Source: JAUWKC01 sp035527845
GTDB lineage: Bacteria; Planctomycetota; Phycisphaerae; Sedimentisphaerales; Anaerobacaceae
Direction: 5' to 3'
Assembly (NCBI GenBank): GCA_035527845.1
Contig: DATKZT010000073.1
Span: 1-64,000, forward strand
Length of the DNA: 64,000 nt
Shown here: positions 36,145 to 45,957 of the stretch, one piece after another
How positions within the stretch are numbered: position 1 is the stretch's first letter
How the letters are laid out: every line of letters starts with the position of its first letter
Translations under genes and position numbers: made by a program
Notes under the pieces: generated by a model
The model's database searches: none
Told to the model about the DNA's origin: nothing
What the model saw: only the letters and a program-made list of their open reading frames with translations

Positions 36145-36468
36145 TAAGCAGCGGTGCATGTTCGGCACGGAAATTGTTTCGGGCAGAAACAGTGTACCAT
36201 TTTCGGGGAGAATGTGTGATGAGCTGGGCAGAGAGTTGCGAGGAGCGGTTTTGCATCCTTGAAACGGTCATTCCCGGCATTTCTTATACCTCCCGCCGGC
36301 CAACTTCCTGGCAGAGGCGTGCAAATCCTCATGTATCGAGTTCAGCTGCTTTGTATGGCCAAGGGTATTGGCAAAGGCTGAGGCGCCTGGTAAGTCAAAT
36401 ATATAAATATGTTTCGGTGTGCGGCTCTGATAAGGGCCATTTAGATTCCGTTTGAAAGGAGGAACGTC
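36145..36468 (+). promoter_or_regulatory. Conserved 5' leader B of the second giant paralogue
   Basis: This is the partner of leader A with the same block order. The last hairpin is GGCTC-TGATAA-GGGCC here against GGCCC-TGATAA-GGGCC in A, a C-to-U change that keeps pairing. The small ORF starts at 36219 (MSWAESCEER, 79 codons), again with GGGGAG seven bases upstream. GAAAGGAGGAACGTC precedes ATG 36469. Confidence 0.55.
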
Positions 36469-39400
36469 ATGTGTAGAAAGTGTGTTATTTTGATGTTTGT
36501 CGTTTTGGGGGCCGGCATGGTCAACAGCGCATCGGCCTTGTACTTGAAGGTTGATTTCGCTTATCCAGTGATGGTGCCGAGCGATCCGTGCTTCGTAGCG
36601 AGGTTCGATTTGACGGCCAAAGACGGGTGGTTTCCATGGGCCGATCCAAGTTTCAAGGACTGCTGGCGGCACGACAGGACGTGGTGTGCCACGTACCCCG
36701 ATGTGGGTGAGCTGCCGGGTGGGGTTAACGGCACGGGGATTAATTTCCAGGTTGACAGCGGCAACACTTACACCGGTATCATAAGCGAGGGGGGAAAGCG
36801 TTTTGCGGCATACGGGATGCAGCAGGTTACCGATGGGGGGTATGCGACAGGGCACCCACTGGGCGAGCCGATAGCTAATTCGGGGATGTCGACATTCGAC
36901 GGCTCAGGTGAGACTCCTAAGCGCAGTGTGGTCCTGGTAATCCATGGTCTGGGGCCGGGGACGTATTATCTGGAGAGCTATCACAACTGCGGCTGGGACG
37001 TTAACGACCCCTATTATAATAATACTGACCCCGCCCTGGGTTATTATAACGTTCCTGATATTAACATGGCCAAGATTTGGATTAGAGGCCCGGACGTCAA
37101 CCAGGTGGTCACACCTGAGGACTTTCCCATCCAGAGGGAGCAGGTGGATGCCAATCTTGTCCTTGTGACTGCGGTATTCACGAAGACGGACGTGTGCGAC
37201 TGCAATGTCGCCTTCATGCCCGGTCCGGGCGGCAAGGTGATGGTTAATGCGTTCATTCTGAGCACGGGCAAATGGTATGCAAGAGAGCCGGACCCGGAAA
37301 ATGAGGCCATAAACTTTTGTCCCGGTTCGTCGCTGTGCTGGACGTCGGATTCGACCGTGGAATTTCATGACGTGTACATTGGCACCGCGTGGGCAGACGT
37401 GAATGATGCCACCACATCGACGTCAGGGATATACAAAGAGAGGCTTACAGGGGAAGAGACGTGCTATACACCTGAGGACCTGCAGTTGGGCATGACATAC
37501 TACTGGCGAATCGATGCTATCAGTGACGTCAATTTGTGGAAAGGCGAGGTGTGGAGTTTTACCACGAATGATGGAAATGCTTACGACCCGTATCCGGCCG
37601 ACGATGCGACAAAGATTCCTTTGGACATAAACAGCTTCAGCTGGACGGTGGGCTGCTCTGCGGCCACGCACGACGTGTTTTTTGGAACCAGTGCTGCCGA
37701 TGTTAACAGCGCCACAACGTCGAGCCATCCGAACGTCAGTTACACGGCCGGGACGGCGCCCGGGTCGTACACCCCGCCGGGCCCGCTTGCATTCGCCACT
37801 CATTATTACTGGCGCGTCGATGAGGTCAGCAGCGGCGGCGGGCAGAGGTGGCACGGCAAGGTCTGGCACTTCAAGACGAAGGCCGAGATCACCGACCCCA
37901 GTCTGCTTGTGCGGTACCAATTCGATGAGCTTCCACCAAGCAGTATCGCCTTCGACTCATCCGGCAACGAGTTCACGGGGACCATTAGCGGCGACCCGAA
38001 CGCCTGGGCCCCCACTGACGGGCGGTTCGGCGGCTGTCGCATCTTCGGGGGCAGCTGCAGTCTTCCGGCGGACGTGCCCAAGACCATCACCTCTGCAATA
38101 ACCATTTCGATGTGGCTGAAGGACATCCCCACCAACAGCGATCCCGGTTGGAATAACGTCGTTTTGGACGCCAGCAGCAGCATCGTGTTCTGGCGGATGC
38201 GGGTCCTGGTGCCTTCGAACCAGGGAAGAGACGATGATTGGCCCGGGTATATACTCTGGCGTGCGGGAATGGAGCCTAATGACAGACTGAGCTGGAATTT
38301 GGACGGCATTAAGATTGAACAGTTGGACGGCTGGCACCACTGGGTGTTCATCAAGGACGAGCCTAATCAAACGGTGCAGATCTATTTTGACGGCGTATTG
38401 GGGGCATCCGCGACCGGAAGTACTATTTCCAACCTGGCGAGCATGTATCCCAACAACATCCTTATATGCGGGAACCAGGGAAGCGGCGGCGGTTCCGCCA
38501 CGGTGGACGATTTCCGAATCTATAACCGCGCGCTGTCGGAGTCCGAGGTGCTCGAGGTGCTTAGAGGCGACGATCTGTGGAGCGCGTGGCTGCCGCAGCC
38601 GCAGGACGGGGCCGTGGAAGTAGCGCCGGACGTGAATCTGACGTGGAGACCGGGGGATTACGCAGTCCAGCATAAGGTGTTCTTCGGCGCGGACTGGGAT
38701 GACGTCAACGACATGACCGACCCGTGCGCGACATTAGGCGTTGGTAATGAAGAGTACGACCCCGGCTGGCTGGAATTCAGCACGACCTACTACTGGCGGG
38801 TCGATGAGGTCAACGGCCCGAACACATGGAAAGGTCCGGTGTGGAGATTTACGGTGGCTGATTTCATTGTCCTCGACGATTTCGAGCAGTACGACCTCGA
38901 CCAGAAGAGCATACAGTACACGTGGTATGACCAGTATTCTCAGGAATACGGCCAACAGACGGGTGCGTGGCTGGAGCTTGCAAAGCCCCCCAAGCCGGTG
39001 CATGGCGACGACCAGGCGATGTCATACACCTACGACACGGATGATGTGTGGGCTGATTACTACTATGCGGAGGCATGGCTGCCTCTGGAAGAGATCGGCG
39101 GCTTTCAGGACTGGACGTCGGTCGATGTTCGGCTGCTGACATTGTTCTTCTACGGGCAGGCCGACAACGACGCGACCGAGGACGAGCAGATGTACGCAGC
39201 CGTCGATGATACCTGGGGCACATACGCAGAGATGCGCTACGGGGACAACGAAGGCGAAGCTCTGGGCGACCTGCTGATTGAAGAGTGGCAGAGCTGGGAC
39301 ATTCCGTTTGCGTATTTTAGCGACGGCAACTTTGCAGCGGTTGCCGATGATGTGGACTTCTCGATCATCCGAAACGTGTACATTGGATTCGGCAACAAGC

Positions 39401-40341
39401 GATTCCCGGTGGCTGCGGGCAAAGGTGTGGTTTACTTCGACGACATTCGTGTGAGCATGCCCATCTGCAAGCCCGAGTATGGTCCTGTCGGCGATTTTGA
39501 CGATGACTGCATCATTGGTATCGGCGATATTGGCGTGATGGGCGAGCAATGGCTTAGAGGTGACATTGACGTGACCCCGATAGAAGAGCCGGGTACCGCC
39601 AACCTCGTTGGCCACTGGGCGCTTGACGGCAACGCGAATGATTCGAGCGCCAACCCGATTAACGGGACTGCCCAAGGCGCTTATGCGTGGGTTAGCGGGC
39701 ACATCGGCTCCGGCGCCATAGAACTCAGCGGCGGCAAGGTTCTGGTGGCCGACGGGGCAAAACTCAGGCCGGCCCTTCAGATCTCGGCGACCGCGTGGAT
39801 TAATTACAGCGAGGAAATGAGTCAGATCGCCCGCATTGTGATCAAAGGAATAGACGCCGGTGACAGCGAGAATTTCGCAATGCAGCTCGGCGGCAGCGCT
39901 TGCAGCTTCTTCGTCCGTGACGTAAATCACGGACTTCACAGCGCGGACGGAGATAACATAGCGCGTGGCGAATGGGCCCACGTAGCCGGCACGTATGACG
40001 GCAACAGTGTGAAATGCTACGTAAACGGCCAGGTCTCGAACTCCGAGACCATCGGCGTGATAACTCTCCTGCAGGATACCAACGACCTTGCCATAGGCAA
40101 TCGTTCCGACGCCGACGACCGTGCGTTCATAGGCACCGTTGACGATGTTCGCGTTTACAACCGCGCTTTGACCCGTGCCGAGGTGGGGTGGCTGGCTTCT
40201 GAGGGCGAAGGCGTGGTGGAGCTGACGTCGGAGGTAAATCTGTTCATCGACGATCCTGCTGCTGAGGTCATCAACTTCAAGGACTTCGCGAAGCTAATGG
40301 AGTCCTGGGGGGTTGAGCAGCTTTGGCCGCCGGAGCCGTAA
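36469..40341 (+). CDS. Giant secreted LamG/FnIII-like protein 2 with dockerin-like tail
   Basis: 1290 aa. The signal peptide ends near ASA (residue 23). The head at about 24-268 is different from that of protein 1: Cys- and Trp-bearing, with DGWFPWADPSFKDCWRHD, YATGHPLGEPIANSG and PGTYYLESYHNCGWDV. It is not recognised as a named family. FnIII-like modules lie at about 269-365, 367-469 and 701-794. LamG 1 is at 473-697, the DDFEQYD domain at 799-1001, a GDFDDDCIIGIGDIG loop near 1010, and LamG 2 at 1044-1244. The tail VINFKDFAKLMESWG follows. From the third FnIII module onward it is nearly the same as proteins 1 and 3. The leader is shared with protein 1. Confidence 0.8.
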   Translation: MCRKCVILMFVVLGAGMVNSASALYLKVDFAYPVMVPSDPCFVARFDLTAKDGWFPWADPSFKDCWRHDRTWCATYPDVGELPGGVNGTGINFQVDSGNTYTGIISEGGKRFAAYGMQQVTDGGYATGHPLGEPIANSGMSTFDGSGETPKRSVVLVIHGLGPGTYYLESYHNCGWDVNDPYYNNTDPALGYYNVPDINMAKIWIRGPDVNQVVTPEDFPIQREQVDANLVLVTAVFTKTDVCDCNVAFMPGPGGKVMVNAFILSTGKWYAREPDPENEAINFCPGSSLCWTSDSTVEFHDVYIGTAWADVNDATTSTSGIYKERLTGEETCYTPEDLQLGMTYYWRIDAISDVNLWKGEVWSFTTNDGNAYDPYPADDATKIPLDINSFSWTVGCSAATHDVFFGTSAADVNSATTSSHPNVSYTAGTAPGSYTPPGPLAFATHYYWRVDEVSSGGGQRWHGKVWHFKTKAEITDPSLLVRYQFDELPPSSIAFDSSGNEFTGTISGDPNAWAPTDGRFGGCRIFGGSCSLPADVPKTITSAITISMWLKDIPTNSDPGWNNVVLDASSSIVFWRMRVLVPSNQGRDDDWPGYILWRAGMEPNDRLSWNLDGIKIEQLDGWHHWVFIKDEPNQTVQIYFDGVLGASATGSTISNLASMYPNNILICGNQGSGGGSATVDDFRIYNRALSESEVLEVLRGDDLWSAWLPQPQDGAVEVAPDVNLTWRPGDYAVQHKVFFGADWDDVNDMTDPCATLGVGNEEYDPGWLEFSTTYYWRVDEVNGPNTWKGPVWRFTVADFIVLDDFEQYDLDQKSIQYTWYDQYSQEYGQQTGAWLELAKPPKPVHGDDQAMSYTYDTDDVWADYYYAEAWLPLEEIGGFQDWTSVDVRLLTLFFYGQADNDATEDEQMYAAVDDTWGTYAEMRYGDNEGEALGDLLIEEWQSWDIPFAYFSDGNFAAVADDVDFSIIRNVYIGFGNKRFPVAAGKGVVYFDDIRVSMPICKPEYGPVGDFDDDCIIGIGDIGVMGEQWLRGDIDVTPIEEPGTANLVGHWALDGNANDSSANPINGTAQGAYAWVSGHIGSGAIELSGGKVLVADGAKLRPALQISATAWINYSEEMSQIARIVIKGIDAGDSENFAMQLGGSACSFFVRDVNHGLHSADGDNIARGEWAHVAGTYDGNSVKCYVNGQVSNSETIGVITLLQDTNDLAIGNRSDADDRAFIGTVDDVRVYNRALTRAEVGWLASEGEGVVELTSEVNLFIDDPAAEVINFKDFAKLMESWGVEQLWPPEP

Positions 40342-40380
40342 GCGGTTCATTGTATCGGCTGTTGAATTTGGCTGGAGATT

Positions 40381-40419
40381 CGGGGCCTGCACAGCACAAG
40401 TACGGGCCCCGTTGTTTTT
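40381..40419 (+). terminator. Intrinsic terminator after giant protein 2
   Basis: GGGGCC (40382-40387) pairs with GGCCCC (40405-40410), followed by GTTGTTTTT. It lies 40 bases past the stop and is related to the terminator at 36022. Confidence 0.7.
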
Positions 40420-40722
40420 GGGCGGCAGAGTAAAGAATGACACTGACAGGTGCAGGCACGACAAAAGGTACGTGTTTAGCCAGTTATTAGTGTTAACAGC
40501 GATGATTTCATGACCAACTCTTCGCTTAGAGATGTTAATTGCCCGCAAAAACGGGCAATTTCGGCCTCAACACTGACATATCAGCACTGCTTTCAGGCCA
40601 AAGACGTACGATAAAAAGGGCCCCATTTGTATTTGTCGGCGGCGGGTGGGGCTTTTGCTCGGGCGGTCGGGGACTTGGTCCGAAAAAAAGCAGCTCTATG
40701 CAATATTTTGATAGTATTTGTC
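40420..40722. other. Intergenic stretch with a perfect palindrome
   Basis: No gene seen. At 40537-40560, AATTGCCCG and CGGGCAATT form a 9-bp hairpin with a 6-base loop and no T-run, which could be a protein site or an RNA hairpin. Confidence 0.45.
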
Positions 40723-40753
40723 TTGACGGCAGGTTTTTAATGTGCTATATAAT
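40723..40753 (+). promoter_or_regulatory. Promoter before giant protein 3
   Basis: TTGACG (40723-40728) and TATATA/TATAAT (40746-40753), with a spacing of 17 or 19 depending on the -10 chosen. The following leader of about 210 bases is unlike leaders A and B, so this paralogue is controlled differently. No gene lies in 40754-40972. Confidence 0.6.
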
Positions 40754-40972
40754 ATTGGTCTGCCGATTTTTGAATGGTGAAGCTGTGTAGTTGCTCGGCG
40801 GGCAAGAGGAGGGAGGTGCACGCTTTTTGCGGCGCAAGATTGCAGGATGTGTTCGAAGCGGGCATGAGATTGTTGTAGTGAAGGTGTTTAGTGCCCGTAG
40901 CGAATGATACAAGTATTTTGGTACGGCTGAGGAAGCTGTGATGTTCAAGTATTAGTTTTAAGGAGTAATATT

Positions 40973-43900
40973 ATGAGCAGGAAATTCGTTTTGTTAGTGT
41001 GTTTTGTTTTGCTGGTGGGTATGGCTGGTTTGGGCCGAGCCGATACTTTATTCCACTGGCAGTTCGAGGGAAGCGAGGAGGACCCGATTGCCTACGACAT
41101 CGATATAGTCTCGGGCGAGATAGCGTACGCATTCGTTAACGAGAGCGGTGTGGGTACGGCAACGGGGCTTTTCTACGGCGAGGCGAACCCGTGGTTCAAT
41201 AGCGGGGGAACGAGCGCTGATTTCCAGAATGACCCGAACAATAATAACAGGGGGTACGGTCTGGCGGTGCTTGACGGCGGCGTGGATTCCCCGGTGGACC
41301 TGAGCACGCTCAGTCAGGTGACCATAGAGGCATTCTGCCAGCCACATCTGCTGCGCCAGGGCGTTATTATCAGGAAGAACAACAGCACGGGCGACGGAGG
41401 CATCTATTACATTGATGCAAGACCGACAGGTCACTTTGCCGTTAGATTGGCAGGTCCGAATGATGATATCACTGATAGCGGGGCAGTGTGCAATGACCTC
41501 TTGTATGAAATTGACGAATGGTACCATGTCGCTCTGGTCTGGGATGGCAGCGTAGTAAAGTTCTACGTCAACGGTGTGAAGTCAGAGGATCTGACAGGGT
41601 CATCGGAAGTGCCCTTCACCGGTCCGATCGGCGACTCCTGCAAGGCGTTGGGTATCGGCTGTCAGGATCGCGCTTGTATGACGGATCCCAACACCCCAAC
41701 GAACACGAACCAGATGTTTTATGGCAAGATTGATGAGGTGCGGATATCGGATGAGGCGCTGGCCCCGAGTCAGTTTCTGATTTTCGGCGGGGGCCAAGGC
41801 GTGGCGACAAGAGCCAAACCATCGAATGGTGCGCGAAATGTGTGTCCTGATAGTTTGGTGCTGAGCTGGAAGCCGGGTCCGGATGCGGGAGATTTGAACG
41901 GGCACGACGTTTACTTCGGTACGAATTACGACGACGTGAAGAACGCCGGCACATCAACGGCCGGCATATACAAAGGACGTCAGGACAGTAACAGCTATCC
42001 GGAGGTCGGCAGTCTTTCGGTGGACATCGGCGCTACCTACTATTGGCGGATCGATGAGGTCAACGAGGCGGGTGAGCCCGACGATATATGGGAAGGCGGA
42101 GTGTGGACGTTTACGATTGAGGACGGCAATGCCAGCGAGCCTTCGCCGCCCAATGGCGTCAAGGGCGTCAATCCCAATGTGGTTCTTAGCTGGACGCCGG
42201 CGTGTGTTGCGGATTCACACAATGTGTACTTAGGCACAGTTTACAGCGATGTTCTCAACGGCGCCGGCGGCACGTCGAAGGGCAACCGCACCGACCCGAA
42301 TTATGATCCGGGCGGTCTTGCTCAATCCACGACTTATTATTGGCGGATCGCAGAGGTTGACGGCGGCAACACCTACCCGGGCGAGGTGTGGAGCTTCAAG
42401 ACCGGCAAGGGAGGCGTCATCGTATACTTCGATTTCGACGGCACCGAAGGCCAGAACCTTCCGGGGACAATCACGGATGAGACCGCAACGGTGACTTTCA
42501 CCAAGTACCTGGGCGACGATCCCTGCGGCACGGTCAAGTACGGTCCTGCCAATCCGTTCTACAATATGAGCGGCACGAGCGCGAGTTTCACACCGGAGGC
42601 TGGTTTCTACAGGTTGGACCCCAATGTGAACAACACGGACATTCTGCGCCTTGACGGCGTAGCATACACGATCGAGATGTGGATAAAGCCTGACTCAATT
42701 TCTTATGACAATACTGCGTTGATGAAGAAGTACAACGCGTGGCAGGCGGGGCTCGACGGCGACCATTTTGAGTTTCGCCACAGAGAAGATCCCCTTGATG
42801 GCGACGAGCAGTTGGCCTTGGGCGAGTGGACGCACGTTGCGGCTGTTTTTGACCTGTTGGCGTCGTCCGACCAGAAGAAGATATATATCAACGGCGTGCT
42901 TGACAACGCCGAGGACGCAACGCAGGCGAATCCCGCCGACAATAACGCCCCTGTTGCAATCGGCTTTATGAGGCGTGCAAACGGGACTTCCGACGACTTC
43001 GTGGACGGTCAGATTGACGAGCTGGCGATACTCGATATCGCTCTTGGACCGGGGACCTTCCTGTTCTATCCGGGCCTTGAGTGGGCCAACGACCCGAATC
43101 CGTACAGCGGTCAGACACGGGTGGACCCGAACGTGGTTCTTAGCTGGACTGCGGGGCTTTACGCGAATTCGCACGATGTGTACCTCGGCACCGACGCTAA
43201 CGTTCTATATCTGGGCAATACTGATGTTAACCACTGGCCTGAAGTCGGAAATCTCGAGCTTCAACTCGGCACAGGCTACTACTGGCGGGTCGATGAGATC
43301 GGCGACTCCAATACGTGGAAAGGACTGGTCTGGAGATTCACCGTCAGGCCTAAGATCGAAGACCCGAATCTTATGTTGTGGTACAAGCTGGACGAGACCG
43401 ACGGTGACCAGGCCGCAGATTCTTCCGGCTATGAGAACCATGGCAATCTTGAAGGCGATGACAACTGGGACCCGGAAGACGGCCGATTCGGCGGGTCGCT
43501 CATATTCGAGGATGACACGCGAATCGAGGCGCCCGTTGCCTCCACTGCGACTATCACTTCGCAGGTAACGATTGCCGTTTGGCTAAAGAATTCCGACAGG
43601 CCTCTCTACGATAACTGGGTATTCGGAATCGGCTCGTCCTCGAACACGCCTTACCAGATCAGGGCCGCCGTTCCGCTCGTTGACGGCTACAACATAGAGT
43701 GGCGCGCCGGCAACGACACCAATGACGTGATACAATGGGATATGAGGCGCATCGGACTTGACCCCGGCAGGCTTGACGGCTGGCACCTCTGGGCATTCGT
43801 AAAAGACGAGGACGCAGGCAACATCAGGCTCTATTTCGATGGTGAGAGAGTCGACTCGAACGACACCGTTGACCCGACCGTGAGCCAACAGTATTCGAGG

Positions 43901-45832
43901 TTCAGGATCGGCGGCGTATCATATCACGGCAACGACCTGGTTGCGAAGATGGACGACTTCCGAATGTACGACAGGGCCCTGAGCGACGCCGAGGTAGCCG
44001 CGCTCTTTAGAGGCGGCGAGCTTGAGCTGGCGTGGGACCCGAACCCTCTCGACGGTTCCAGCGACGTTCGCTGGGATGCAAATCTGACGTGGCAGCCCGG
44101 CGATTATACCGACACGCACGATGTGTACTTCGGCACAAGCTGGGATGACGTCAACAGTGCGACGACGGTGGATAGGGCGGCGACGAAGAATCTCGGCGAC
44201 GAGGAATACGATCCGGGTGCAATGGAGCTGGGCCAGACTTACTACTGGCGCATTGATGAGGTGAACGAGCCCAACACATACAAGGGCAGGGTCTGGAGCT
44301 TCACGGTTGCCGAGTATGTCACCCTCGACGATTTCGAGCAGTACGACCTCGACCAGAAGCAAATCCAGTATGAGGGGGGCTGGTATGACCAGTATTCTCA
44401 GGAAATGGGGCAGACCACCGGTGCGTGGCTGGAGCTTGCACAGGCGCCCCGCAAACCTGTCTATCGCGGCGTGCAGGCGATGTCGTACACCTACGACACG
44501 GATGATATTTGGGCTGATTTGAACTATGCGGAGGCCTGGCTGCCTCTCGAGGAGAGCGGCGGTTTTCAGGACTGGACCTCCGTTGACGTTCGCCTCCTGA
44601 CGGTGTTCTTCTACGGGCAGGCGGGCAACGACGCCACCGAGGACGAGCAGATGTATGTTGCCGTTGATGATACGTTCGGCACATACGCTGAGATACGCTA
44701 CGGGGACAACGAAGGCGAAGCTCTGAGCGACATTCAGGTTGAAGAGTGGCAGCGATGGGACATTCCGTTCGTGTATTTCAGCGACGGCAACTTTGCGGCG
44801 GTTCCGGATGATGTGGAGTTCTCGAGCATCCGAAACGTGTACATCGGATTCGGCAACAGGCGCAGCCCCGTGGCCGCCGGCAAAGGCATCGTGTTCTTCG
44901 ACGACCTTCTCCTGAGCATGCCCATCTGCAAGCCTGAGTTTGGGCCCGTCGGCGACCTTGACGATGACTGCGTTATCGGTATGGGTGATGTCCGTGTGAT
45001 GGGTGCGCAGTGGCTTGACGGCGACGTTGATGTGAGTCCTGTTACGGAGCCGTCGGACGCAAATCGTGTTGCTCGGTGGCAGCTTGACGGCAACGCGAAT
45101 GATTCGTGGCCGAACGCTTATCACGGGACGGCCGAAGGCGCCTACGAGTGGGTCGCCGGGAAAGACGGCCAGGCCATCGACCTTTCCGGCGGATGGGTCG
45201 TTGTCGACGACAATGGCGTCACGCCGAAGCTCAGGCCAAAGCATTACGTGAGCGTGATGGCGTGGATATACCTCGACGGTGAGGTCGGCAGCAACGAGCG
45301 CGTTGTAATCAAAGGTCGCAACGACCATGAGACCTTCGGCCTCGAAGCCGATGATAGCGACGGTGCGGTCTTTATCATGCGTGACGCCAATAATCCGGGC
45401 AGCGTGCTGAAGGTCAACAGCGGCATAGATGCGATTGGTGATAACGAGTGGATTCACGTAGCCGGCACATACGACCAGAACGAGCAGCTCATTTACGTTA
45501 ACGGCGTGGTTGAGGACTCCAACGCCCGCGGCGCCATCGAGTTGTTTGCCGACGCCAATGACGGGCTGGGCATCGGCGGCCGATATCCCGCGAGTGACAC
45601 GAGCGGCAGATTCGAGGGCAAGATTGACGATGTTCGTGTTTACGATCGCGCGGTAAGCCGCGCCGAGATAGCGTGGCTGGCATCGGGCGGCGACGGCGTA
45701 GTAGATCTGGTCTCCGAGGCAAATCTGTACATCGATGATCCTGCTGCTGAGATAATCAACTTCAAGGACTTTGCAAAGCTTCTGGAGTCCTGGGGCGTTG
45801 AGCAGCTTTGGCCTCCGCAGCCGGCGCCATAA
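40973..45832 (+). CDS. Giant secreted LamG/FnIII-like protein 3 with four LamG domains
   Basis: 1619 aa with a ribosome binding site AAGGAG nine bases before ATG. The signal peptide ends near GRA (residue 23). Order: LamG at about 25-266, FnIII-like 276-379 and 381-479, LamG 481-696, FnIII-like 701-791, LamG 796-1014, FnIII-like 1019-1112, DDFEQYD domain 1117-1319, dockerin-like GDLDDDCVIGMGDV near 1325, LamG 1361-1572, and tail IINFKDFAKLLESWG. LamG domains here end in the phrase KIDDVRVYDRA or KMDDFRMYDRA. The C-terminal 500 residues are almost identical to those of proteins 1 and 2, which suggests recent duplication or gene conversion. A surface or extracellular binding role is inferred. 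Confidence 0.8.
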   Translation: MSRKFVLLVCFVLLVGMAGLGRADTLFHWQFEGSEEDPIAYDIDIVSGEIAYAFVNESGVGTATGLFYGEANPWFNSGGTSADFQNDPNNNNRGYGLAVLDGGVDSPVDLSTLSQVTIEAFCQPHLLRQGVIIRKNNSTGDGGIYYIDARPTGHFAVRLAGPNDDITDSGAVCNDLLYEIDEWYHVALVWDGSVVKFYVNGVKSEDLTGSSEVPFTGPIGDSCKALGIGCQDRACMTDPNTPTNTNQMFYGKIDEVRISDEALAPSQFLIFGGGQGVATRAKPSNGARNVCPDSLVLSWKPGPDAGDLNGHDVYFGTNYDDVKNAGTSTAGIYKGRQDSNSYPEVGSLSVDIGATYYWRIDEVNEAGEPDDIWEGGVWTFTIEDGNASEPSPPNGVKGVNPNVVLSWTPACVADSHNVYLGTVYSDVLNGAGGTSKGNRTDPNYDPGGLAQSTTYYWRIAEVDGGNTYPGEVWSFKTGKGGVIVYFDFDGTEGQNLPGTITDETATVTFTKYLGDDPCGTVKYGPANPFYNMSGTSASFTPEAGFYRLDPNVNNTDILRLDGVAYTIEMWIKPDSISYDNTALMKKYNAWQAGLDGDHFEFRHREDPLDGDEQLALGEWTHVAAVFDLLASSDQKKIYINGVLDNAEDATQANPADNNAPVAIGFMRRANGTSDDFVDGQIDELAILDIALGPGTFLFYPGLEWANDPNPYSGQTRVDPNVVLSWTAGLYANSHDVYLGTDANVLYLGNTDVNHWPEVGNLELQLGTGYYWRVDEIGDSNTWKGLVWRFTVRPKIEDPNLMLWYKLDETDGDQAADSSGYENHGNLEGDDNWDPEDGRFGGSLIFEDDTRIEAPVASTATITSQVTIAVWLKNSDRPLYDNWVFGIGSSSNTPYQIRAAVPLVDGYNIEWRAGNDTNDVIQWDMRRIGLDPGRLDGWHLWAFVKDEDAGNIRLYFDGERVDSNDTVDPTVSQQYSRFRIGGVSYHGNDLVAKMDDFRMYDRALSDAEVAALFRGGELELAWDPNPLDGSSDVRWDANLTWQPGDYTDTHDVYFGTSWDDVNSATTVDRAATKNLGDEEYDPGAMELGQTYYWRIDEVNEPNTYKGRVWSFTVAEYVTLDDFEQYDLDQKQIQYEGGWYDQYSQEMGQTTGAWLELAQAPRKPVYRGVQAMSYTYDTDDIWADLNYAEAWLPLEESGGFQDWTSVDVRLLTVFFYGQAGNDATEDEQMYVAVDDTFGTYAEIRYGDNEGEALSDIQVEEWQRWDIPFVYFSDGNFAAVPDDVEFSSIRNVYIGFGNRRSPVAAGKGIVFFDDLLLSMPICKPEFGPVGDLDDDCVIGMGDVRVMGAQWLDGDVDVSPVTEPSDANRVARWQLDGNANDSWPNAYHGTAEGAYEWVAGKDGQAIDLSGGWVVVDDNGVTPKLRPKHYVSVMAWIYLDGEVGSNERVVIKGRNDHETFGLEADDSDGAVFIMRDANNPGSVLKVNSGIDAIGDNEWIHVAGTYDQNEQLIYVNGVVEDSNARGAIELFADANDGLGIGGRYPASDTSGRFEGKIDDVRVYDRAVSRAEIAWLASGGDGVVDLVSEANLYIDDPAAEIINFKDFAKLLESWGVEQLWPPQPAP

Positions 45833-45878
45833 GAGGCTTGTTAAGCTGGTGGTTTGGTTTTGAGTCTGCAACTGAATC

Positions 45879-45911
45879 GGGGCCCATACTTGGGTATGGG
45901 CCCCATTTTTT
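45879..45911 (+). terminator. Intrinsic terminator after giant protein 3
   Basis: A perfect 10-bp stem, GGGGCCCATA/TATGGGCCCC, loop CTTGGG, then ATTTTTTT. It is the strongest terminator in the window. It may also insulate against the convergent gene ending at 45958. Confidence 0.82.
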
Positions 45912-45957
45912 TGGGGGGGCGGTCAAATGCAGCCGAGGTCAGGTGGTGTATGAGAGG

